Positions 1 to 10,632 of a stretch of 64,000 bases of DNA are shown here, piece by piece. The position numbers and the translations under genes are program-made. The stretch is from Sphagnum compactum. Lineage: Eukaryota; Bryophyta; Sphagnopsida; Sphagnales. Below the pieces are notes generated by a model. That model saw only the letters and a program-made list of their open reading frames with translations. It was not told the DNA's origin and made no database searches. Where the stretch lies: the NCBI GenBank assembly GCA_965153455.1, contig OZ234493.1:2170001-2234000 (forward strand), in the 5' to 3' direction. Numbering within the stretch: the first letter of the stretch is position 1; each line of letters starts with the position of its first letter.

Positions 1-229
1 CCTAGACAACAGGAGTGTTTTGCTCAAATCAACTAGGTAATAGTCGTCAAATGAATCTCTTTGGTCCAGGTATTGACGTTAAATTAAAAGAAAGAAAGAA
101 AGAAAGATTCTAGGATTTTATTTTATTTTATTTTCCTCTTTTTTTTTGCATCGGTCATTTTGGCATTCGGGAAGTCAAAAACACTTTGTACAAAAATAAC
201 TTTGCCACTAGTTTGTGATCATCAATCAC
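1..229. other. Upstream AT-rich flank, no gene seen
   Basis: The stretch is AT-rich. It has a short AAAG microsatellite around 90-110 and a TTTTA-type run around 115-135, and no coding signal. It ends abruptly at a GC-rich block that begins near 230. Confidence 0.5.
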
Positions 230-580
230 TAGTAGGTGACCCGTGGCTACGCCACTCCAGCCACGTTTGCCACGTATTGGAGGCCTGAGGCGCCCCTGCA
301 GGTCCTGTGCGCGCTACTCGAGTCGGTTTGGCCCGCCCATCGTGCCCTGTGCACCCCCGTCTAGCCCGCTGAGCGCACCGTTTGGCCCCAAACTGCATCA
401 CGCATCCACACTGGATGTATAAAAGGCCGTGGCACCTCGCCCGGCCCCCCGCAGCGGCTACCCTGGCCGCAATCCGCGAATGTCTGTGACGAACACACAC
501 ACAGACAGATGGCGGCTCTCGTCGTTCTCCCGGCCATGCCCTCCGCCTCTTCCTTTCTTCCCTTCCTTTTTCACGTCCCA
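230..580 (+). promoter_or_regulatory. GC/CpG-rich block with TATA box, probable promoter of the LptF/G gene
   Basis: This stretch is clearly richer in G, C and CpG than the surrounding DNA. It contains a good TATA box, TATAAAAGG, at 418-426. The next gene downstream on the plus strand is the permease starting at 1275, so a transcript starting near 450 would have a leader of about 800 nt unless it is spliced. That the block serves this gene is inferred from position only. The long frame on the opposite strand here (222-581) is a low-complexity Arg/Gly-rich by-product of the GC content and is not annotated as a gene. Confidence 0.45.
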
Positions 581-585
581 AATCA

Positions 586-960
586 AGGTCCTGATATTTT
601 CGAGACCTGAAATCCCCTACTTCATAGTCTCCGTGTCCCTAACACAGATCCCTCGTTTCTTGAGACCTGGATTTTGTCATCTGTTGCCATTGCTTTTTCT
701 TCTAGTTCCAAACCTCAGGTCCCGATATTTTTTAAATCTGAAATCTCCTCGTCATGTGACGATAGATTGGCCTCCATGTCCCTAACACAGACAGACCCCT
801 CATTTCTTGAGACCGAGAATCTCCTCCTCTGCTGCCATTGCAAATTTTCAGGTTTCAATACCTTCGAGACCAAATCCAGGTCTCCTCATCATCTGACGAT
901 ACCTCCTGTCTCCATGTCCCTAAACAGACAGACCCCTCATTTCTTGAGACCTGAAACGAA
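586..960 (+). repeat. Three diverged tandem units of about 132 bp in the presumed 5' leader
   Basis: Units begin near 586, 717 and 850. Each starts with an AGGTC(C/T)..ATA(T/C) block and later carries a 'GTCCCTAAACAGACAGACCCC'-like block (copies near 633, 778 and 916) followed by TCATTTCTTGAGACC. Spacing is about 131-133 bp. The units lie between the TATA box at 418 and the permease start codon, so they probably fall in the 5' leader or a 5' intron. Confidence 0.7.
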
Positions 961-1274
961 CAGACAGACAGACACACACCACGTTTGCTTTAATATATTA
1001 GATCTCTTGCTTTTGTGTTTTTATTTCTTTTGGGTCTTGTGTAATATCTGGATTACACATTTTTGAGTTTTGGGCAAGACTTCAATATGTTTTTGTTGCA
1101 TGATTAGATCTTTCTCACATGATTTAGATCTTTTGTTGTTTTGGTTATCAAAGAATCAAATCAAAATCAAATTTATTACTCAGTAACCCTAAACCCCCCC
1201 TTTTCTTGAATACTAAACCCTAAATCTTTTCCTCTCTTGGAGCTTTTGGTGATGTTGAAGTTGGAATTTCGAAC

Positions 1275-4200
1275 ATGTCTGGGGTTGCTAAGATGATGTC
1301 CAATGCTGATTTTACTTCTTGCCAGTCATTTCATAGAAATACCACTTTCAATCAACTTGGGTCCCCTCATCATTGTTGGAGGTCTTCCAATTCTAGATCA
1401 TATTTTCCACCTCCTCTTTTTCATGCTTACAACCGGCCTTTGTGCCCACAGATTAGCAGAAGAAGTGTGTCTGGCTCATGTGTTGTTGCTTTACAATCAA
1501 GTTTCAGTTCCATTACTGCTTGCACCAAGTTCTGGAGCTTGGTGAATCTTGGAAGTGACAGGTCTCTTGTTGTACTTACAAATCATGCAGTATTTCCATC
1601 TGACAAACAATCTCAACACAACTTTTGGGGTTCATCTGTCAACCCTACATGTTGTTGTTCTGTAAACCCAACTAAGAGATTGCCAATCGAGTTGCCAAGG
1701 AAACCAAAAGTTGAAGCTGTTTTGCAAGAATTTCTTCCCAGAATTAGAAGGAGCTGGACATGGGTGACAACAAACTTGGTCAAACAAATTGCAGAGAAGA
1801 TGAGGAGGATAAGAATACCTGTTTTGGACAGATACATGATGACAGAGATGATGCCTGTGTTTGTGATGGCAGTTGGACTTTGTTCAATCGTGGGAATGAC
1901 ATTGGGTGCACTTGCAGGGCTTGTGCGTGAAGTTGTTGTGTCAGGTATGGTTGCTCCTTTTTTTATTTCTTTGGAATCTTGAGCCCTTTCATTGTAAATC
2001 CCTTGCATCTTGCAGTATTCTTGTTTGGATCTCCTTCTGGAATGTGTCTCATGAACTTTGAATTTTGGAATGAAAGAGGTTGTAAGAGAGGATTTCCATG
2101 GTTGTTTTGGGATCTTTACCTATTTGGTTGGTGTGTGCACACAGGGCTTCCCATTGCTGTTGCGGCGACTGCAGCTCTGCTACAGCTTCCCTATTTTGCA
2201 GCGCTCTCTATGCCCATGGCTTGCCTGGCTGCATCCCTGTTTGGCCTTGGCCGTTTACAGGTAATTCTAGGGTATAGATTCTGTTGTCCATACTGTTATT
2301 TGAGCACATTTGGAATTTTTATACCATATTGACAATTCATTGGTTTCAATGGGACAATTCATTTGCAGGCAGATATGGAGACTGTGGCCATTTTTTCAGC
2401 TGGGGTGTCACTTTGGCGGATGCTTGTGAGCCCTTTATGTTTGGGTTTTGTTGCAGTTTTGCTGAAGCTTGTGTGCCATGAGTGCTTGATCCCATATGGA
2501 AGCTCTCAGTATGAGACTCATCACTGCCTGCTCTTCATCCTTTTGTATGAGCCTCTGTGATATTTTGCACAAAAGCACACCAGTCATAAGCTTAGTAATT
2601 GCACCTTAAATCTTCTTATCATTAGCCACATATTGCAAAATGGTACAGACTGTGAGAGATGTGTAATAGAACTGATAGATAGTTTCCATGGAATGGGTTC
2701 GTACTGCAGGGCTCGTAGGATGGTGGATATGGCACTCACCACACATATGCAAGGCCTTCGACAAAACAATGATCTTGTGTATCCTGAGTATGGTGTCAAG
2801 GTATAGTCCATAATTTGGAAAACCATGTCTACCCTCTGCTTTCAGTTGACGACTGTCATATGTGGCTTGAAAGCCATTTTTCTGGGTACCCAATTCTGGC
2901 TGCCTTAAGATTGAAGAGGTCCATGTTTGTAGAAATTTTGTGAAGATCCATTTGAAGAAATGACATTCCCCAGCATAAGCAGATATGTGATATAACTCCA
3001 TGAAGGGAAACTTGCCATCAGTGTCTTTCTCAATATGTTTTGGATGGATGGGCCATTGGGAATGTGGCAATGTATCATAGTGGTAGGGATGAATATGGAT
3101 GGCTGGATGGACATGGATGGATGACGATGTGGCAGAGGGAAGTGGGGGATGATGGCAAGACTATTGGACGATCCCACACTGTGTTACAGCGAATTTGGTA
3201 TGCCACTGAAATGAAAGGCACTCAACTTTCGGGTCTTCTGCTACTTGACATTGCTTCTTCTGGCCATATTCATCGGGTATTGCCCATTTCCCACCTTTTT
3301 CAGTGTTTTATGAAATGAATCCTGGTATGTTTTAGTCCACACATTACATACCTTAAAGAAAGCACACCTTTGGCCCTGGTGTTGGCACAACCTTGTGGCA
3401 CAATTGCTCACATTTGTACTGTACAAAAGAGTTCTTTTTGTATGAGACAGAAATTGCCAAGTTTGACCTGTCCAATCAAGAGAGACCAACTTTTCAAGCT
3501 GCACCAACTTCTTCAATCTGTTGTTGAGTCCCAGACTTGGACCTCTTTGTCAGTGTTGTACCCAATTCTTGGAACACCATGGCTGGATTGAAGTTGAAGT
3601 GTTTTTCTTGGGTGGGTGGGATAGGTGATTGTGGCAGATGAAGGTGAGTGGAAATTTGAGGAAGGAATCTGGAAATTTGTGAACAGCACAATTCTCAGTG
3701 TGTGTCCAAAGGACACCACCTTTGGTATCCTTCAGGTCATCATCATCTCCAAACTCTTATCTGAAATAGAAGGACAATGCAACATTAACAACTTCCAGAT
3801 GTACTTGTTTTGTAGAAGAATTGAAACAAAACACACATGGAAATTGGATTTTTGAGAATTGAGTTAGCAGAGATCTGCCTGCCATGTCCAGAAAAGGAAG
3901 TTATTTCTCTTTTGATGTAACCAATGTCTTTCATTACTAAGGGGAGTGATGTCAACTTTTGTTACTGCAGGTGAGTGTTATGATGGTATTCCTGGTCTTA
4001 GAATTCCTGATTCTTTCATAATGTTGAATCTTATACTGGGACTGCTACAGATGGAAGGTCTCCAAGTACCTAGCGCTCGACTGACAAGTCGTAGAGCATT
4101 ACAAAAGCCATCTTTACAGGAACTGTCACGTGGTGGCATATTACGCTTAATTGCGGAGCTCCGAACTAAGCTTCACATCAAAAATCAGAACAGAGGTGGA

Positions 4201-4837
4201 AGTCAAGTTTCATTGGATTTGACTGAGGCTGGAATTGGTGACACTTCTCACATCCATTGCCAAGAGGGTGGTGAGAAGAAAGAGATTGTAACCTCCTCTG
4301 CAAAGGATTCAAAGTCACACAATGTGAACAGAAGTGAAGAAGATGAGTTGGTCAAGTTGGAATGCTTTCTACATCAACGAGATGCTGCCATATTTTCCTG
4401 TATTGTCTACTGTCTGGTGAGTCTAAGACAGAATCCCCAATCTGACCAGTTAATGGTTGTACAATCAGCTGACATTTTAGTTGCAGCAGTTTGCTTTACA
4501 ACTTGTGTAAGTTTCAGTATGTCATCCACGTTAGTTAGTTTTGTGAAGGCTTTGTATTTTGTGTTTACATTGTTGGAGGTTTCCATGAGAGTTGAGATTT
4601 TGGCTACTGTGACAGATGGGGGCAATGGCAACATTAGTGCAAGGTTCAAGGCCAGCAAGCTCAGGAAGCCGAGCATCTCCTATAGCTTGGGCTTTGCTGA
4701 GTAGTATGATTTACAACATGATAGTGGCTACAGCAGCTTTAGCAGGCATGTCAAGACATTTAACTCCATGGCTAAGTGCTTGGATTCCTCCCCTTATAGG
4801 ACTTTCTCTTTCAATCTTTCTCCCTGTAATCCTCTGA
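1275..4837 (+). CDS. LptF/LptG (YjgP/YjgQ) family permease, nuclear gene, probably plastid-targeted
   Basis: Exons joined by GT-AG junctions: 1275-1944, 2145-2260, 2369-2508, 2710-2800, 3190-3276, 3625-3735, 4051-4416 and 4616-4837. They total 1803 nt, giving 600 aa. In bacteria LptF/G form the membrane part of an ABC exporter moving lipopolysaccharide; related proteins occur in cyanobacteria and plastid-bearing lineages. Residues 1-177 are Ser/Arg/Cys-rich with few acidic residues, like a chloroplast transit peptide. The family core starts near residue 178, with a first membrane helix at about 192-217. Helices 2 and 3 lie in exons 2-3, which include the family-like stretch 'ETVAIFSAGVSLWRMLVSP'. 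Exons 4-6 encode the beta-rich periplasmic-type domain (RIWYATEMKG; EGEWKFEEGIWKF). Three C-terminal helices lie near 516-535, 549-572 and 580-600. A charged insert at about 455-505 is unlike the bacterial proteins. The exact acceptor of exon 7 and any transcribed 5' intron are unproven. Plastid location is inferred. Confidence 0.86.
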
Positions 4838-6581
4838 AGATAATAGTAGCACTTCATTTTTCAGCTCTCTGACAAATTTTGTCACAAATGCCAGCAATGT
4901 GAAAAACACTTCGACATTGAAGTAGATGTTATGTTTGTTGGCAGGTCTCTAGTTTTTCTCCAAATTTTTTTCGTCCATCATGGCTGTCAGGACAAACATT
5001 TGCAGTGATGGAATTATCACGCAGGAGCGATTCCACCCTTCACCCCTAAGTTTCTCAGAGTCACCTGCTCTTTCAAATGCATGTTTCAAATGCATGTGAC
5101 CGGCACTAGAACATCATGAGGTCTAGCAAATAGTCCTACAGCAAATAGTCCTCAAAGCTCATAATGATATGGAAAGATATCTCTCATGTCAAATAGTGGT
5201 CATTGGTCAGACCCCGCTCGTGGCCACCTGGTGTTGCTTGGCCAGGTCTTTCCAATGGCCACTACCTTAACAAAACACTTGCAGCAATACTTCCTTTCCA
5301 AGTTTTGGAGACATTTTAAAAATGAAAAGCTATATACAAATAGGGAGTAATGTACAATAGATTGGCAGGTCCTACATATGTAGTCTTTTGCACTACATAT
5401 AGGTAATCTTATGTGGGTTTCAACTTGTTGGGACTCTAATGCTCACAACCAGTTTTTGTGACCTGGAAAGCTCAACATCTAAGATTCATTTTGAACCTGA
5501 TTCAGTCACTGCTGCTAACTCATACCTACCTAGAGCATGTTCCTTTGCTGTAGCAACTTGTTGAACCTTCTCAATCTTGGATAAACACTTTTTAAAAAGT
5601 AAAAGAGAAGTTGGGGATTCTCACCTCCCACATCTTCAAGGGGATGTACATCATACTTTCTTCTAGTACGGTGCTAGCCCAGGTTACAACAATTTCATCA
5701 CTTTCCGCATGTAGAGAGAGAGAGAGAGAGAGTGCTGTGCTACATCCAAATGTGCACCCTCCTTGATCAAATTGTCATTAGATCCATCAGTTCCCCATCC
5801 AAACGTGCATCCTCCATGATCAGATTGTCATCAGATCCATCAGCTTCCAGTTGCAAATTGTACTCCTGAATGATCCAGGCCTGCATGACGCACAGGAAAA
5901 ATCGGATTTGCATCTGTTGGTTGATCTTCTCACAGCTAGAACTTACATACATGTATCTTTGGTCTCTCTCTCTCTCTCCCTCTCTGCACCACTCCCCTGA
6001 ACGACCACAGCTCTTGCACTGAGGCATTAGTTTTCTGTAGGCATTATCTACATTGACTCTCTTAAAAATACAGGATGTGCTGTGAAGAATTCACTGCACA
6101 TAGCGAATTGCTAATACGAGAGGAGGTTCGTTCTCCAGAGTCAAAATTTGAGTGGAAGTAGTAGGTCTATGAGATGGAATTCCTCCATGGCCGGCTTGAA
6201 CGCATCTGTAAAGGGGATGCACTTGCTGATGGTTCCTTGTGGTGAAATACATGACCGAGTCGTTTCAACCCTGAAACCCAAGATGACTGATGCGCTTTCT
6301 GTTTTGAAAGCTTCTCTAACTGCCAACAACATCCGACAGAATTGAAGGGGCAAGTCAGTCAAGGGCAATAGATGTTCTGCAGGTCCACAGTCAACAATCT
6401 GAAATCCATTTCAACCTGGTTGAGCGACTCTGGAGACTGCAACTAAACAGTGCTGACCATCAAGCAGTTGGGATGCCACAGTTCATCACCAATCAATTGG
6501 TCAAGCAGATAGATAGCCTGACAAATTTCTCTTAAGGGTCCCCTCATGAGAATCTTGATCAGATGAGGAGAGGCAGTCTCC
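4838..6581. other. Intergenic region between convergent genes, with weak coding-like frames on the plus strand
   Basis: This gap separates the permease stop from the last recognised exon of the minus-strand NPH3 gene, so it must hold both 3' UTRs. Short GA and CT runs occur near 5711-5732 and 5965-5985. Two plus-strand open frames (6148-6345 and 6320-6535, offset by one frame) read as helical, Gln/Leu-rich peptides, but no family is recognised and no splice links are convincing. A final NPH3 exon could also be hidden here. Confidence 0.4.
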
Positions 6582-9500
6582 TTATACCTGCTGTGTAACA
6601 GCTGAGTAATCCTGGTGGAGCTCCATAAATTTGGCTTTCATGAACATGACATCCTGTTGAAGTGCTTTGATGTCCATTTGCGTACTCGAATTCTCATGCA
6701 CTGATTGACCCAGCAAAGTTACTTGTTGGCTGGCACCCATTGACTCTTGCTTAAGAGGTGAATCTGATGGTTGGTGGCCTCGTGTGAAATTGCTTCCCAT
6801 AATTGCATTCCTCAGCTTTAATTGCTCACTAAAAAGGACCTGCAGACCAAACATTGGATTCAAATCATGACTGCTGTTGAAAGGATTTAGAAGGATTCAG
6901 ATAACCCAAAATAATTGTTCTCATGAGAGATAAATGATAAAAGCCTGCGATTTGAAATATAACAATTTCCCATAAATCATAACAAAAGCTCTCAAAGGCC
7001 AAAAGACCTATGCATTTCCTTACTTGGATAACAACACGTAGAGGAAGCCGCTCATTCTCTGCTGCATGCATACAAGCCTCAAGAGATAACCTTTGACAAT
7101 CCATCATCCGGCATAGCCTCTTTCGCTCTTGCTCAGAAATACCCGGATGAGCCTGCAATCCATGTGAGAGCTCAAAACTGGAAAGAAAGAGAAAAAAAAG
7201 CCAGACAAACTTAAAGGTGTTTTCAAGAAGCATTTTCAGAGAGTCAGATCCCCACCCTAATGAATGTAGTAGGTAGTAGCTCAAGGTGACAAATCCCTAG
7301 TCTTGTCTGCTTATATACTTGCATATGGGTACCTTTAGGTAGATATCAATTGCTCGATAAAGTCCATCATCTGTAACCCTTGAGAAATCTGGGAGCACCT
7401 CTGCAAGAGCCTGAAATTTCGCACACAGCAACTGGCTGTCCCTAGCAACCTCAGCTAGATAGCTGTCTATCAGCTTTGCAACTTTCATCTTGGCAGTGTG
7501 AGGAGCAACAGGTGGCTTCCCGATCGAGCCAATGCTTGGAGCTTCTTTCACCTTATTTGCACCAGTATGTTCCTGTACCCCCCCCCCCCGCCCCCCACTT
7601 AATCAAGTTCAGTCTGTCTACAGCATGAATGCTTACATAGAATTGAAGGGAAAGAATTTAGAAGATGGTAACTCTCAAAGCAAATAGAAGCTACAGTAGA
7701 AACCTGCACAGATGAGGAAAAAGGCACCTTTCCTTCAAATAATAAAGACATAATTAAGTGAATGTACCAAGACTTACAGAAGCCAACCCCATAATAGGAA
7801 GAACAACAAGCCAGAAGTTACGGAACTGATGTACAGTATTGAACAAGAAGGCCCACTTGGATGCACATGAACAATGTGGCAATAACACACATGTGAAGGA
7901 AAAATCATAAGTGTAATCATACGCAGAACTTAATTCACAAGATCTGACAGCATTCTCCATACATAAGCATTTTGATCATAAGCAGAACTTCCTTCACAAG
8001 AACAGCATTCTCATTAGCATTATGATCATAGGCAGAACATTGTTGACAAGATCAGCATTCTTTTCATAGGCAGAACTTTGTCGACAAGATCCACACTCTC
8101 AATTAGAGCATTATGAGCATATGTAGTACTTTATTTACAAGAGCTGTAGCATTCTCAAACAGCACTATAATCATAGGCAGAAGAACATTGTCGACAAGAT
8201 CAGCATTCTCAATCAGCACTTATGATCATAGGCAGAAGAACTTTGTTGATAAGAACTGTAGCGTTCTTAAACAGCACTATGATCATAGGCAGAACATTGT
8301 TGACAAGATCAGTATTCTAAATCAGCATTATGATCATAGGCAGAACTTCGTTGACAAAGATCAGCATTCTCTGAAATCATAGGAAGAAACTTCTTGGACA
8401 AGATTAGCATGTTCTCAATCAGCATTATCATCATAGGGGGAACTTCGTTGACAAGATCAGCATCTTATTGACAAAAAAATTCTTTAGTGCAACATGTATC
8501 CATGTATATGCTTGTACAGTTTGTTTTTGTACACCTAAAGAAGAAGAAAGAATTCACAGCTAAAGCAGAGTGCACAGCAGCTGCACAAGAAAAAACCAGA
8601 GCAAAACAGAGCTGTATACACAAAACCAAGACTCTGAAGAACAGGAAACACAACGAGTGCATCGAACATTTTGTTGAGTAGAAAAAAGAGCGACTGGAAG
8701 AATGCTCAATCCCATTCTTCTTTGTGCTGAACAAGTTGAAGAAGAAGAAGAAGGAACAACAACAACAACAACAACACGAAGCGCAAGGAAGCTGCTGCAA
8801 GATGGGCTGCTGAATTTTACCTGAACAAGAAATTGCTCCAGAATCCTCTGCACAATATCAGTGTCGTAGAAAGTGTTGCTGGTATGTAGGAAGGAGGGAA
8901 TGAGCAAATCGCTTAGGTTTGCATTCTCCAGTTGCATTCCCGCTCTCTTCTCCAGCTCCTTCATGGTTTCTTGGCTAGCATTCAGCAAGCTCGCTGCACG
9001 CAGAAGACGGAGTGCCGCGCTACAAGAGATGGCATCCGCTTGGCACGGCAGCATGCTCACCAGCGCATCCATAATCGTCCTGCAGTTCTGCTTCAAGTCC
9101 CTGTTGTTCCTTTCCGCCGGCGGCAGCTTCTTCAACTCCTTGCTTCCTCCGAGTTCGAGTCCAAGTCCTCGCGAACCAACAAGCTTGGAGGTGTGAAGCG
9201 GCAGCGGCGGCGGAGAATCGAGTCTGGAAGAAGTAGGAGATCCGTGCTTGGAGCTCGGTAATGCCGACATTCTGTGCAGATCAGGAAGCCATTCGTGTGC
9301 GTAGTAGACGATGGCGGAGCCGATGAGTTCAGGGCGCATTCCTTTCACGCGGATCGCGTCCATGACATATCCGAAAGACTCGAGACTAAGGCTGGAGATG
9401 TCCTGAAACCACCAGTCTTGAGGAATCTGTTTGCAGGAAACTGCAGAGCTCCATTGAGTACTAGAGGAGGAAGTGGTGCTGGCGGGCGACGCAGCAAGCA

Positions 9501-10632
9501 CGCAAGAAGAACAAGACGAACAAGAACAAGAAGAGGAGGAGTAGGACCAGCGGATGCCTCTAGGATCAGTGCAAGCTTTCCATGCCACGGATTCAATGCA
9601 TCTCTTCACAATCTGGAGCTCCTTCGCCCAGGGAAGCAGCTTCACGCAAGTCTGCAGCACTGCGATGGATTTCTTCCATGACGCTAGCACCTCGGAAGTG
9701 AGAAAAGCTTCGGTTCTCGTCACCAGATTGTCCTTCTCGTATTCCTCCGTCATCTCTAGATACTCCGCTGCGCATCGCAGCGCGGCTACGTTGCGTGCTG
9801 TGATCTTCACTGTGATGCCGTAGCAGAATTTCGCAGCTAGCTCGAATGCCACAGCTCCTCCCGGCATGTCGTCCATGTTGATGCAATCCTTCTCGGTATC
9901 CCGCGACTCGAACACCAGTCGGTTCAGCCGCCCGCTCCTTGACAGCAAAGGAAACTGCCTCAAAAGAACGAGATGAGTGGAAACCTTGCGAGACTCTCTG
10001 ACTGAGCTGGTGGAAGAAACACTAGCAGCAAAGCTCTAGAGAGAGAGACAAGATGTTGTACAGTACCTTGTGGAGGTGGAAGCTCATGTCTGCAACTTTC
10101 ACTAGCAAGTCGCTGTCCAGCTCTGTTGCAGCAACCCTGCAAAATGGAGAAAACACGAGACTTCCATCACTGAGCCCAAGAAGAAGCTCAAGCGCAAACT
10201 GACAGATGAATGGGCTTCTTCTTCTGCTTCATCTTCTTCTTCTTCCCTCTCATGCATGATCAGTCGTCTTCTTCCATAGGTTGTTGCAATGGAGATCAAT
10301 GGAAGAGTTTATGTGCGTGTTGCGGGTGCATACCATGTCTGGGCTTTCTTTTCCATTGCTGCGTCGAGCAGCTTCGAGCTGCGTTGCTGCTGGGCAAACA
10401 TGGTAGTGGAGCTGCTGTAGCTGGGTATCTGCTGCGTAGGAGGAGCTGTTGCTGCTGCTGCTGCTGCTGCAGGGGCATTCAATCTGCGCACTGATGATCT
10501 GGGACTCGCCACTGCTACCTCCTGCGACAACGTCTTGGTGGGTTTCATCAGCGGTCCACACCTCCCTCCTGTGAACTGCGCCTCCACCGCTGTAAAACCT
10601 CCGTCCCCTACGTGCCTTGCCATGACCGCCAT
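6582..10632 (-). CDS. NPH3/RPT2-like BTB-NPH3 domain protein
   Basis: Minus-strand exons in transcript order: 10632-10334, 10136-10067, 9954-8821, 7572-7333, 7152-7024 and 6839-6588, then in-frame GTA TAA ending at 6582. This gives about 709 aa; all junctions are GT-AG and in phase. The family acts as plasma-membrane-associated phototropin signalling partners or CUL3 substrate adaptors. Residues 1-100 are low complexity (Ala, Gln, Ser). A BTB-like fold spans about 105-205 ([37 protein letters not shown]). A Ser/Cys-rich linker lies near 258-290. The NPH3 domain starts near 303 ([15 protein letters not shown]) and ends after residue 640, including [32 protein letters not shown] and [12 protein letters not shown]. 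The C-terminal tail ([20 protein letters not shown]) looks coiled-coil. CAG|GTATAA at 6590-6584 could be a splice donor, so a further exon may exist. The start ATG at 10632 is the first one in frame after an upstream pyrimidine/purine tract. Confidence 0.88.
7971..8465. repeat. Degenerate tandem array of about 50-55 bp units inside an NPH3 intron
   Basis: About ten copies of a unit containing 'ATGATCATAGGCAGAAC', 'TTGTTGACAAGATCAGCATTCT' and 'AATCAGCATT' follow each other with period 47-58 bp. The array sits in the 1.25-kb intron between exon 3 (ends 8821) and exon 4 (starts 7572). The open frame at 8113-8382 is a by-product of the array. Confidence 0.8.

Noticed and set aside
222-581. 119-codon minus-strand frame rich in Arg and Gly
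   Set aside because: It lies in the GC-rich promoter block, has low-complexity composition, shows no domain, and faces away from the TATA box.
5767-6027. 86-codon minus-strand frame as a last NPH3 exon
   Set aside because: It contains a GA-repeat-encoded Arg/Glu run and no tail motif typical of the family. No phase-consistent acceptor gives a convincing join.
7971-8465. CRISPR-like appearance of regularly repeated units
   Set aside because: Units are degenerate and contiguous without unique spacers, and the setting is a plant intron, so this is an ordinary minisatellite. The same reasoning applies to 33188-33676 and 48650-49480.
8465-8800. Minus-strand Cys/Phe-rich frame and the extension of NPH3 exon 3 to 8560
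   Set aside because: Both read through the intron after the GT donor at 8820. The peptide becomes low complexity exactly at the splice site.
9274-9681. 135-codon plus-strand frame
   Set aside because: It is antisense to NPH3 exon 3, whose domain is unambiguous on the minus strand.
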